A stretch of 64,000 nucleotides of DNA from Amycolatopsis solani (GTDB taxonomy: Bacteria; Actinomycetota; Actinomycetes; Mycobacteriales; Pseudonocardiaceae): positions 1,178,001 through 1,242,000 of the forward strand of contig NZ_JAWQJT010000002.1 in NCBI RefSeq assembly GCF_033441515.1, written 5' to 3'. Shown piece after piece: positions 53,041 to 60,745 of the stretch. The notes under the pieces are model-generated. The model was not told the origin of the DNA. It made no database searches and worked only from the letters and a program-made list of their open reading frames with translations. Numbering within the stretch: position 1 is the first letter of the stretch; every line of letters starts with the position of its first letter. A program made the position numbers and the translations under genes.

Positions 53041-54432
53041 GTGACCATCGATCAGGCCGGGGTGCCCGAAGCCCGTCCGGGCCCGGCGTTCCCCGAGCAC
53101 GAAGCCCGCGTCGACGCCTTGCGCCGGCAGCTCACCGAGATCAGCGGCGAAGCCACCGTCCGGCTGGCGAAACGCACCTCGAACCTGTTCCGCTCGCGGG
53201 CCGCCACGCGGCACCCGGGCCTGGACGTCTCCGGGTTCAGCCACGTGCTGCGAGTCGACCCCGCGACCCGCACCGCCGACGTCGAGGGGATGGTCACCTA
53301 CGAGCAGCTCGTCGACGCCACCCTGCCGCACGGGCTGATGCCGCTGGTCGTGCCCCAGCTCAAGACCATCACCCTCGGCGGCGCGGTCACCGGGCTCGGC
53401 ATCGAGTCCTCGTCGTTCCGCAACGGCATGCCGCACGAGTCGGTGCTCGAACTCGAGATCCTCACCGGTGACGGCCGCATCGTCGTCGCCACGCCGGACA
53501 ACGAGCACAGTGCCCTCTTCCACGGCTTCCCCAACTCCTACGGCACCCTCGGCTACGCGCTGCGGCTCAAGATCCTGCTCGAACCGGTCAAGCCGTACGT
53601 CGAACTGCGCCACGTCCGCTACCACGACCGGGACAGCTTCTTCCGCGCGCTGGGCGAGGTGTGCGCGAACGGCGAGCAGGACTTCGTCGACGGCACGGTC
53701 TTCGGTCCCGACGAGCTCTACCTGACGCTGGGTACCTTCACCGGATCCGCGCCGGAAACCAGCGACTACACCTGGCTGGACATCTACTACCGGTCCATCC
53801 GGGAGCGGGAGACCGACCACCTCACCGTCCGCGACTACCTCTGGCGCTGGGACACCGACTGGTTCTGGTGCTCGCGGGCGTTCGGCGTGCAGCACAAGCT
53901 GCCGCGGCTGCTGCTCGGGCGCCGCCTGCTCCGGTCGTCGGTGTACTGGAAGGCCGTCGCGCTCGACCGCCGGTTCAAGATCGCCGAGCGGCTGCTCAAG
54001 CTCCGGCGCCTGCCGCCGGAGGAAACCATCGTGCAGGACATCGAGGTGCCGCTGGCGAGGGCCGCGGAGTTCCTCGAGTTCTTCGAGCGGGAGATCCCGA
54101 TCAGCCCGGTCTGGATCTGCCCGCTGAAGCAGCGCCCGGGCGGCGTTCGCTGGCCGCTGTACGAGCTCGACCCGGCCGAGCTCTACGTCAACTTCGGGTT
54201 CTGGTCGTCAGTACCCCTCGACCCGGGCGAGCGCGACGGTGTGCACAACCGGATGATCGAAGCCGAGGTCACCCGGCTCGGCGGGCACAAGTCGCTCTAT
54301 TCGGACAGCTTCTACTCCGAAGACGAGTTCTGGCGGCTCTACAACGGTGACGCCTACGCCGAGCTCAAGCGGGCCTACGATCCGGGCGAGCGGCTGCTCG
54401 GCCTCTACGAAAAATGCGTCCGCCGCCGCTGA
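53041..54432 (+). CDS. tmsA: FAD-binding oxidoreductase, TmsA/BfaA-like
   Basis: A 463-residue protein with a PCMH-type FAD domain (residues about 60-200, VEGMVTYEQLV, PQLKTITLGGAVTGLGIES, GYALRLKI) related to sterol delta-24 reductases. With the methyltransferase 11 bp downstream it matches the two-gene unit that makes 10-methyl fatty acids such as tuberculostearic acid: TmsB methylenates oleoyl phospholipid and TmsA reduces the 10-methylene group. GTG 53041 begins the similarity. The assignment rests on family plus gene pair. Confidence 0.8.
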   Translation: MTIDQAGVPEARPGPAFPEHEARVDALRRQLTEISGEATVRLAKRTSNLFRSRAATRHPGLDVSGFSHVLRVDPATRTADVEGMVTYEQLVDATLPHGLMPLVVPQLKTITLGGAVTGLGIESSSFRNGMPHESVLELEILTGDGRIVVATPDNEHSALFHGFPNSYGTLGYALRLKILLEPVKPYVELRHVRYHDRDSFFRALGEVCANGEQDFVDGTVFGPDELYLTLGTFTGSAPETSDYTWLDIYYRSIRERETDHLTVRDYLWRWDTDWFWCSRAFGVQHKLPRLLLGRRLLRSSVYWKAVALDRRFKIAERLLKLRRLPPEETIVQDIEVPLARAAEFLEFFEREIPISPVWICPLKQRPGGVRWPLYELDPAELYVNFGFWSSVPLDPGERDGVHNRMIEAEVTRLGGHKSLYSDSFYSEDEFWRLYNGDAYAELKRAYDPGERLLGLYEKCVRRR

Positions 54433-54443
54433 AAGGAACGAAC

Positions 54444-55709
54444 GTGACCCAGGCAAGCACCACGGTCGGCGAAGTCTTCGAGCGGCTCCTCGGCCCTCGC
54501 GCCACCGTGTCGATCACCGCCTACGACGGCAGCAGCAGCGGCCCGGCCGACGCACCCGTGGCCATCCAGGTCCGGTCGCCGCTGGCGCTGGACTACCTGA
54601 TGTCCTCCCCCGGCGACCTCGGCCTCGCCCGCGCGTACGTCGCCGGCGCGCTGGACGTCACCGGCGACCTCTACACCGCGCTGCACGCGCTGTCGGCCCA
54701 GGTCGACCAGCTCACCGCGGCCGACCGGCTGTGGCTGCTGCGCAAGCTCGGCCCCGGCCACCTGCGGCTGGTCAAGCCGCCCGCCGAGGAGCACCCGAGC
54801 CGGTTCCGCCGCGGGCTGACCGCGCTGCGCCATTCGAAGGAACGCGACAGCGAGGCCATCGCCAGCCACTACGACGTCTCCAACCGGTTCTACGAGCTGG
54901 TCCTCGGCCCGTCGATGGCCTACACCTGCGCGGTGTTCCCGACCGCGGACGCCTCCCTGGAGGAAGCGCAGGCCAACAAGTTCGACCTGGTCTGCCGCAA
55001 GCTCGGCCTGCAGCCGGGGATGCGGCTGCTCGACGTCGGCTGCGGGTGGGGCGGCATGGTCGCGCACGCCGTCCGGCACTACGGCGTCGAGGCCATCGGT
55101 GTCACACTTTCGCGTGAACAAGCGCAGTGGGCGCAGAAGAACATCGTCGCACTCGGCCTCGCGGACCGCGCCGAAATCCGGCACCTCGACTACCGGGACG
55201 TCACCGAAACCGGGTTCGACGCGATCTCCTCGATCGGCCTGACCGAGCACATCGGGGCCCGCAACGTGCCCGGCTACTTCCGCTTCCTGGCGGCCAAGCT
55301 CAAGCCGCACGGGCGGCTGCTCAACCACTGCATCACCAACCCGGACAGCAGCGTCGCCCACCGCTCGCGCGGGTTCATCGACCGCTACGTCTTCCCGGAC
55401 GGCGAGCTGGAGGCGCCGGGCGAGATCGTCACGGCCATGCACGACAGCGGCCTGGAGGTCCGGCACTCGGAGAACCTGCGGGAGCACTACGCGCTGACGC
55501 TGGCCGGGTGGTGCGAGAACCTCGCCGAGCACTGGGACGAGGCCGTCGGCGAGGCGGGCGCCGGGCGCAGCCGCGTGTGGGCGCTCTACCTCGCGGCCTG
55601 CCGGCTGGCGTTCGAACGGCGGGAGATCGAGCTGCACCAGGTGCTCGGGGTGCGCACCGACAGCGCCGGCGGCATGGGTATGCCGCTGCGCCCCGACTGG
55701 GGGGTTTGA
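54444..55709 (+). CDS. tmsB: cyclopropane/10-methylene fatty acid synthase, TmsB/BfaB-like
   Basis: A 421-residue SAM-dependent methyltransferase of the cyclopropane fatty acid synthase family: SHYDVSNRFYELVLGPSMAYTCA, SAM motif LLDVGCGWGG, TLSREQ and SIGLTEHIG. It adds a carbon across the double bond of unsaturated phospholipid chains. Pairing with the FAD protein points to 10-methylene rather than cyclopropane products. GTG 54444 with GAAAGGAAC upstream is used. A delta-9 desaturase that could supply its substrate lies 650 bp on. Confidence 0.87.
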   Translation: MTQASTTVGEVFERLLGPRATVSITAYDGSSSGPADAPVAIQVRSPLALDYLMSSPGDLGLARAYVAGALDVTGDLYTALHALSAQVDQLTAADRLWLLRKLGPGHLRLVKPPAEEHPSRFRRGLTALRHSKERDSEAIASHYDVSNRFYELVLGPSMAYTCAVFPTADASLEEAQANKFDLVCRKLGLQPGMRLLDVGCGWGGMVAHAVRHYGVEAIGVTLSREQAQWAQKNIVALGLADRAEIRHLDYRDVTETGFDAISSIGLTEHIGARNVPGYFRFLAAKLKPHGRLLNHCITNPDSSVAHRSRGFIDRYVFPDGELEAPGEIVTAMHDSGLEVRHSENLREHYALTLAGWCENLAEHWDEAVGEAGAGRSRVWALYLAACRLAFERREIELHQVLGVRTDSAGGMGMPLRPDWGV

Positions 55710-55799
55710 CCCGGGTACGGGGAGTAGTGCGAGAATGGGCTCGAGACCGGGACGTCCGAACGGGACGCTCCGGCTCACTAACAAAGAGTAGGTATTGGT

Positions 55800-56003
55800 A
55801 TGGCTCAGGGCAGTGTCAAGTGGTTCAACGGTGAAAAGGGCTTCGGCTTCATCGCCCAGGACGGCGGGGGTCCGGACGTGTTCGTCCACTACTCCGAGAT
55901 CCAGGGCACCGGCTTCAAGTCGCTCGACGAGGGCCAGCGCGTCGAGTTCGAAATCGGCCAGGGCCAGAAGGGCCCGCAGGCCCAGCGCGTCAGCGTCATC
56001 TGA
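55800..56003 (+). CDS. cspA: cold-shock protein
   Basis: A 67-residue CspA-family OB-fold protein that binds single-stranded RNA and DNA as an RNA chaperone. RNP1 is in GEKGFGFI and RNP2 in DVFVHYSEI. The start [10 protein letters not shown] is standard. AGAGTAGG lies about 6 bp before the ATG. It is a stand-alone gene with a leader of up to 90 nt; the following strong terminator closes it. Confidence 0.96.
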   Translation: MAQGSVKWFNGEKGFGFIAQDGGGPDVFVHYSEIQGTGFKSLDEGQRVEFEIGQGQKGPQAQRVSVI

Positions 56004-56018
56004 GCCACGAGGCACCTG

Positions 56019-56047
56019 AAGGCCCCCGCCCACTGGGCGGGGGCCTT
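56019..56047 (+). terminator. intrinsic terminator of cspA
   Basis: A 14-bp perfect stem (AAGGCCCCCGCCCA and its complement) with a minimal loop, followed by CTTCTTTCG, 16 bp after the cspA stop. Confidence 0.92.
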
Positions 56048-56352
56048 CTTTCGTCCGTGCCGCCACGCGCGGCCACACTGCGGATTCACAACGATCGGGT
56101 AACGTGGGACGGGACGAGAGCATCCTCGTGAGCCGGCGTCCGGGCCGGCCGCGCTCTCGCGTCCGAGGCCGTCGACCTCGTCCGGCGGCTTCGCCCCGGC
56201 CGCGGCGAGGCCCCGGACCACCGGGCCGATCGCCGGCAGGAGCGGCGCAGCGCCCGGCCCACCGCAGACCGCTGATCGCCGGGTGATCCCGCTCCCCGGC
56301 CTCCCGCGCGAGGCCCCGTCCCGCGCGCCGAGATCCTCGAATCGAGTAGTGC
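56048..56352. other. intergenic stretch without a supported gene
   Basis: About 300 bp between the cspA terminator and the desaturase. Short frames occur but lack ribosome-binding sites and codon bias. TAACGT at 56100-56105 could be a -10 element; no convincing operator or RNA structure was found. Confidence 0.5.
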
Positions 56353-57285
56353 ATGACCGCCTCCGTGAAGGCTCCCCGCCCGGTACCCAAACCCGTGCTC
56401 TCCGGCCGCCAGACCGTCGCCGAGCTGATCACCATCCGCACGTTCCTGCTGGTTCCCTTCGTCGCGCTCGCCGCCGCCGTCCCGGTGTTCTGGGGCTGGG
56501 GCGTCAGCTGGCTGGACCTCACCATCGGCGGCGCGTTCTTCGTGGTGTCGACGCTCGGCGTGACCGTCGGCTACCACCGCTACTTCACCCACGGCGCCTT
56601 CCGCGCGAAGCGGGCGCTGCGGATCGCGCTGGCCATCGCCGGCGGCCTCGCGGCGCAGGGCCCGGTGATCGGCTGGGTCGCCGACCACCGGCGGCACCAC
56701 GCCTTCTCCGACCGCGAGGGCGACCCGCACTCGCCGTGGCTGTTCGGCACCTCCGCGGTGGCGCTCGCCCGCGGGTTCTGGCACGCCCACATGGGCTGGC
56801 TGTTCGGCCGCGACAAGACCAACGTCGACCGGTTCGCCCCGGACCTGGCGGCCGACCGCGACCTGCGCGTCGTCGACCGGCTGTTCCCGCTGTGGGTGGT
56901 GGTGAGCCTGCTGCTCCCGCCGCTGCTCGGCGGCCTGCTCACGCTCTCGTGGTGGGGCGCGCTGACCGCGTTCCTCTGGGCGGGCCTGGCGCGGATCTCC
57001 TTCCAGCACCACGTGACGTGGTCGGTCAACTCGATCTGCCACATGATCGGCGAGCGCCCGTTCGCCAGCCGTGACCGCTCGGCGAACTTCTGGCCGCTGG
57101 CGATCCTGTCGATGGGCGAGTCCTGGCACAACACCCACCACGCGGACCCGACGTCGGCCCGCCACGGCGTCCTGCGCGGCCAGATCGACGTCTCGGCCCG
57201 GGTGATCTGGGCGTTCGAGAAGCTCGGCTGGGCGTGGAACGTCCGCTGGCCGACCCCGAAGCGGCTCGCCGCACTGGCCCGCTGA
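56353..57285 (+). CDS. acyl-CoA/acyl-lipid delta-9 desaturase
   Basis: A 310-residue membrane di-iron desaturase with the three histidine boxes HRYFTH (75-80), HRRHH (112-116) and HNTHH (259-263) and about four membrane helices. It introduces a cis double bond into saturated fatty acyl chains with O2. It may supply oleoyl chains to the TmsAB pair upstream and adjust membrane fluidity, consistent with the adjacent cold-shock gene. ATG 56353 is clear. Confidence 0.92.
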   Translation: MTASVKAPRPVPKPVLSGRQTVAELITIRTFLLVPFVALAAAVPVFWGWGVSWLDLTIGGAFFVVSTLGVTVGYHRYFTHGAFRAKRALRIALAIAGGLAAQGPVIGWVADHRRHHAFSDREGDPHSPWLFGTSAVALARGFWHAHMGWLFGRDKTNVDRFAPDLAADRDLRVVDRLFPLWVVVSLLLPPLLGGLLTLSWWGALTAFLWAGLARISFQHHVTWSVNSICHMIGERPFASRDRSANFWPLAILSMGESWHNTHHADPTSARHGVLRGQIDVSARVIWAFEKLGWAWNVRWPTPKRLAALAR

Positions 57286-57340
57286 CGAAACCCCGCCGAA
57301 AGTCCTTGCCACCGCGGCCGCGCCGGGTGACCTTGACCGG

Positions 57341-57883
57341 GTGAACGCAGTCGCGCTGACCTTCGACGACGGCCCGTACCCGTCGACCACGCCGGCCCTG
57401 CTGGCCGCCCTCGGCGAGGTGCGGGCGACGTTCTTCCTGTGGGGCGAGCACGCGGCGGCGCACCCGGACCTGGTGCGGGCGATCGCCGCCGCGGGCCACG
57501 GCATCGGCAACCACACGTGGACGCACCCGCGGCTCACGTCGCTGGACACCGCCGCCCGCGACCGGGAGGTCCGCCGGACGCAGGAGCTGCTGACGGCGTT
57601 GACCGGCATCCGCCCGGAGCTGTTCCGGCCGCCTTACGGCGACACCGATCCGGCCGTGGCGGCCGTCGCGGCCGGGCACGGGCTCACCGAGGTGCTGTGG
57701 AGCGTCGACACCCGCGACTGGGCGGGGTGTTCCGCAGACGAGATCGTCACCGCGGCTTCGGCGGTGGAGCCGGACGGCGTCGTGCTGATGCACGAAGGCC
57801 GCCCGGCCACCGTCGAGGCGGTACCCCGCATCCTCGCGGCGCTCGCCGCCCGGGGCCTGCGTCCCGGTCCGGTCAGGGGTTGA
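57341..57883 (+). CDS. polysaccharide deacetylase (NodB domain)
   Basis: A 180-residue minimal NodB-homology protein: Asp9-Asp10 in TFDDGP, zinc ligands His58 and His62 in GNHTWTHP, and RPPYG (96-100). The family removes N- or O-acetyl groups from chitin, peptidoglycan or xylan. No signal peptide is seen, so export is doubtful. It is convergent with, and overlaps by 11 bp, the xylanase gene, so acetyl-xylan is a possible substrate, but that is weak inference. Confidence 0.87.
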   Translation: MNAVALTFDDGPYPSTTPALLAALGEVRATFFLWGEHAAAHPDLVRAIAAAGHGIGNHTWTHPRLTSLDTAARDREVRRTQELLTALTGIRPELFRPPYGDTDPAVAAVAAGHGLTEVLWSVDTRDWAGCSADEIVTAASAVEPDGVVLMHEGRPATVEAVPRILAALAARGLRPGPVRG

Positions 57884-58889
57884 TGCGGGTGTAGGCCGGT
57901 TTCGGGCGCAGGTTCTCGTCGAACAGGCAGGCCGCGCCCTCGCCCGGGAACACGTCCGGCACCCAGGAGTGCCGGTCCGTGAAGCCCCACGTCGTGAACT
58001 CGACGCAGCGGCGGACCGCCTGGCAGCCGTCCCACAACTGGCCGAAGTAGCTCGCCTGGGTGGCGAGCCTCGCCGGGTCGGCCGGGGTCGGGATGCGGAC
58101 GTCCGCCTCCGTGATGGCGACGTCCACGCCGAGCTTCGCCAGCCGCGCCAGGTTGGCCCGGTACTCCGCCGGGAAGCCGTACTGGGTCGACAGGTGCGCC
58201 TGGACCCCGACGCCGCCGATCGGCACGCCCTGCCGCCGCAGTGTCTTCACCAGGTCGTACACGGCGTCGCTCTTGGGGTTGCGGCCTTCGATGTTGTAGT
58301 CGTTGATGTAGAGCGTCGCCTTCGGGTCGGCCGCGTGCGCCCAGCGGAAGACGTCGGCCACGAAGCCGTCCCCGAGCTTCTGCCGGAACACCGTGTCGCG
58401 CCGCGTGCCGTCCTCGTTGAAGATCTCGTTGACGACGTCCCAGGCACGGATCTTCCCGCGGTACCGCTTCACTTCCGTGGTGATGTGGTCCTTGAGGACG
58501 CGGCGCAGCTCGTCGGCGGGCAGCGCGGCCACCCAGTCGGGCAGCTGCGAGTGCCAGACGAGCGTGTGCCCGCGGATCGTCTTGTGGCGCTGCTGGGCGT
58601 ACTGGACGATCGCGTCCGCGCCCGACCAGTCGTACTGCCCGCGAACGGCCTCGACGGTCCCCCACTTCATCTCGTTCTCGGGCGTGACGTTGTCGAATTC
58701 CCGGGTCAGCACGGCCCGGTAATCGGGTTCGGACGCCAGGTACGACGCGGCCACCGCGCTGCCGACGTACCGGTTCGTGGTGTATTGCAGCGGAACCGAC
58801 GCGGAAGCCGCCGGCGCCTGCCACACCGCGATACCGGCGACGGCCGCGAGCACCACCAGCGCGCGTTTCTTCGGAATTCTTCTCAGCAT
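57873..58889 (-). CDS. secreted endo-1,4-beta-xylanase, GH10
   Basis: A 338-residue glycoside hydrolase family 10 enzyme. A signal peptide (1-30, ending ASA) is followed by a TIM barrel with acid/base Glu155 (DVVNEIF) and nucleophile Glu261 (AITEADVR), plus the substrate motifs NEMKW and GHTLVWH. There is no carbohydrate-binding module. It cleaves xylan backbones outside the cell. It is divergent from a LacI regulator with a GAAAC-TTTC palindrome between them, so xylo-oligosaccharide induction is likely. Confidence 0.93.
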   Translation of the reverse strand: MLRRIPKKRALVVLAAVAGIAVWQAPAASASVPLQYTTNRYVGSAVAASYLASEPDYRAVLTREFDNVTPENEMKWGTVEAVRGQYDWSGADAIVQYAQQRHKTIRGHTLVWHSQLPDWVAALPADELRRVLKDHITTEVKRYRGKIRAWDVVNEIFNEDGTRRDTVFRQKLGDGFVADVFRWAHAADPKATLYINDYNIEGRNPKSDAVYDLVKTLRRQGVPIGGVGVQAHLSTQYGFPAEYRANLARLAKLGVDVAITEADVRIPTPADPARLATQASYFGQLWDGCQAVRRCVEFTTWGFTDRHSWVPDVFPGEGAACLFDENLRPKPAYTRINP

Positions 58890-58917
58890 CCTGATCCTTC
58901 CGTTGACAATGTCGTGC

Positions 58918-58961
58918 CGAAACTTTCGAGCATTTCAAATCAGGTTTCGATGACCTAGAAT
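58918..58961. promoter_or_regulatory. LacI operator and promoter between xylanase and lacI
   Basis: CGAAACTTTCG (58918-58928), an odd-centred palindrome of the type bound by actinobacterial LacI regulators of glycoside hydrolases. A possible promoter for the LacI gene is TTTCAA (58933-58938), a 17-bp spacer and TAGAAT (58956-58961). Confidence 0.55.
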
Positions 58962-58968
58962 ATCCCTC

Positions 58969-60030
58969 ATGACAACGAAGTCCGAGGATCTCGAGCCGAC
59001 CGCGTCCCGGGTCACGATCGCCAGGATCGCCGCCGAGACCGGCGTTTCCGTGCCGACAGTTTCGAAAGTGCTGAACGGTCGCCCCGACGTCTCCGAAAGC
59101 ACCCGGGCCCGGGTGGAAGCGGTCATCGGGAAATACGGCTACCGCCGCCGGGCCGACGAACGGTCCCGCCGTTCGAGATTGCTGGAACTGATGTTCCACG
59201 AACTCGAAAGCACGTGGGCGCTCGAAATCATCCGCGGGGTCGAGTGCGTCGCCCGCGAAAACGGAATGGCGGTCGTGCTTGCGGAATCGTCGGGACGGCA
59301 CACGCCCGGCCAGAGCTGGCTGGAGAGCGTCCTCGCCCGCCGTCCGGTCGGCATCGTGTCGGTGTGCTCGGACTTCACCGGCGGGCAGCTGGCCAAGCTG
59401 CGCGCCCGCGACATCCCGCTGGTCGTCGTCGACCCGGCCGGCGCCCCGGGCCCGGAGACGCCCTCGATCGGGGCCACGAACTGGCAGGGCGGCCTGACCG
59501 CGACCCGTCACCTGGTGGAGCTGGGGCACCGCCGGATCGCGATGATCGGCGGCCCGGAAGGGGTGCTGTGCAGCCGGGCGCGGATCGACGGCTACCGCAC
59601 GGCACTGGAGACGGCGGGCCTGGCGTTCGACCCGGCCCTGGTCCGCCGCGGCGATTTCCACGTCCGCTCGGGTTACCGCGAGCTGGCATCACTGCTCACC
59701 CTCCCCGACCGCCCGACGGCGGTGTTCGCGGGCAGCGACCTGCAGGCCCTCGGCGTGTACGAGGCCGCCCGCGGCGCGGGCCTGCGCATCCCGGACGACC
59801 TGAGCGTGGTGGGTTTCGACGACCTGCCGATCGCCCGCTGGCTGACCCCGGAGCTGACGACGATCCGCCAGCCCCTGCAGGAAATGGCCGCGGCGGGCGC
59901 GCGCCTGGCGATTTCGCTGGCCCGCGGGGTCCACCCGGAGAGCCACCGGGTGGAGCTGGCGACGAGCCTGGTGGTCCGCCACAGCACGGCGGCGCCCGCC
60001 CGCGAAGTCCTTCCGGCCGGCGTGCGGTGA
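58969..60030 (+). CDS. LacI family transcriptional regulator
   Basis: A 353-residue repressor: helix-turn-helix and hinge at about 15-65 (VTIARIAAETGVSVPTVSKVLNG), then a periplasmic-binding-like sugar domain. It probably controls the divergent xylanase and perhaps the GH115 locus, responding to xylo-oligosaccharides. ATG 58969 is the likely start. Its 3' end borders the minisatellite at 60055. Confidence 0.9.
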   Translation: MTTKSEDLEPTASRVTIARIAAETGVSVPTVSKVLNGRPDVSESTRARVEAVIGKYGYRRRADERSRRSRLLELMFHELESTWALEIIRGVECVARENGMAVVLAESSGRHTPGQSWLESVLARRPVGIVSVCSDFTGGQLAKLRARDIPLVVVDPAGAPGPETPSIGATNWQGGLTATRHLVELGHRRIAMIGGPEGVLCSRARIDGYRTALETAGLAFDPALVRRGDFHVRSGYRELASLLTLPDRPTAVFAGSDLQALGVYEAARGAGLRIPDDLSVVGFDDLPIARWLTPELTTIRQPLQEMAAAGARLAISLARGVHPESHRVELATSLVVRHSTAAPAREVLPAGVR

Positions 60031-60054
60031 CCGGGAGGGGTGGCGAGGGTCGCC

Positions 60055-60699
60055 CGCCACCCACGAGAGGGTGCGGCCACCCGCGGCACGCCCGCGACAG
60101 CAACTCCTGCGCGGCGCCTCGGGTCGGGGCGACGAGCCGCACGAGACCTCACGGAGGGCGAAGCGGAGCGAGCAGACACCCCCACCGCGAACCGCCACCC
60201 ACGAGCGGGTACGGCCGGACCGCCCAGCCGCCGCACGCCCGCGACAGCAACCCCCGCGCGCCCACTCGCGTCGGTGCCGCGGGCCGCACGAGACCTCGCG
60301 GCGGGCGAAGCGGGCCGAGTAGCCACCCCCACCGCGAACCGGCGCCCGCAATCAGATGCGGCCGGACCGCCCAGCCGCCGCACGCCCGCGACGGCAACTC
60401 CCGCGCGGCGCCTCGGGTCGGCGCAGCGGGCCGCACGAGACCTCTCGGCGGGCGAAGCGGGGCGAGCAGCCACATTCACCGCGGGCCAGCACCCGCGGGC
60501 AGGCGCAGCCGATCCGCCCAGCGGCCGCACGCCCGCGACGGCAACCCCCGCGCGCCCACTCGGGTCGGCGCAGCGGGCCGCACGAGACCTCACGGCGGGC
60601 GAAGCGGGCCGAGCAGACACCTTCACCGCGGGCCAGCACCCGCAGGCAAGTGCGGCCGGACCGCCCAGCCGCCGCACGCCCGCGACGGCAACCCCCGCG
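60055..60699. repeat. 147-bp tandem repeat (minisatellite) between convergent genes
   Basis: The landmark GCACGCCCGCGAC occurs at 60086, 60233, 60380, 60527 and 60674, exactly 147 bp apart, giving four full units plus ends. Units alternate between two forms after GCAAC (odd units GCGCGGCGCCTCG, even units GCGCGCCCACTCG), so the array looks like a doubled 294-bp unit. The period is a multiple of three, leaving frames open on both strands, but none has coding support. It fills the 715-bp gap 60031-60745. Confidence 0.85.
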
Positions 60700-60745
60700 T
60701 CGCGAGGCCGCCCGAAGCCTCCCCCTGGTCGATTCCGGGCCCGGC

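Noticed and set aside
55710..55799. cspA leader as a thermosensor or riboswitch
   Set aside because: The 90-nt region shows no conserved cold-box or aptamer that I can recognise.
60055..60699. Possible CRISPR array or repeat protein gene
   Set aside because: The units are 147 bp, directly adjacent, diverged throughout and without unique spacers; no cas genes are present. Frames on both strands are equally open and lack ribosome-binding sites.
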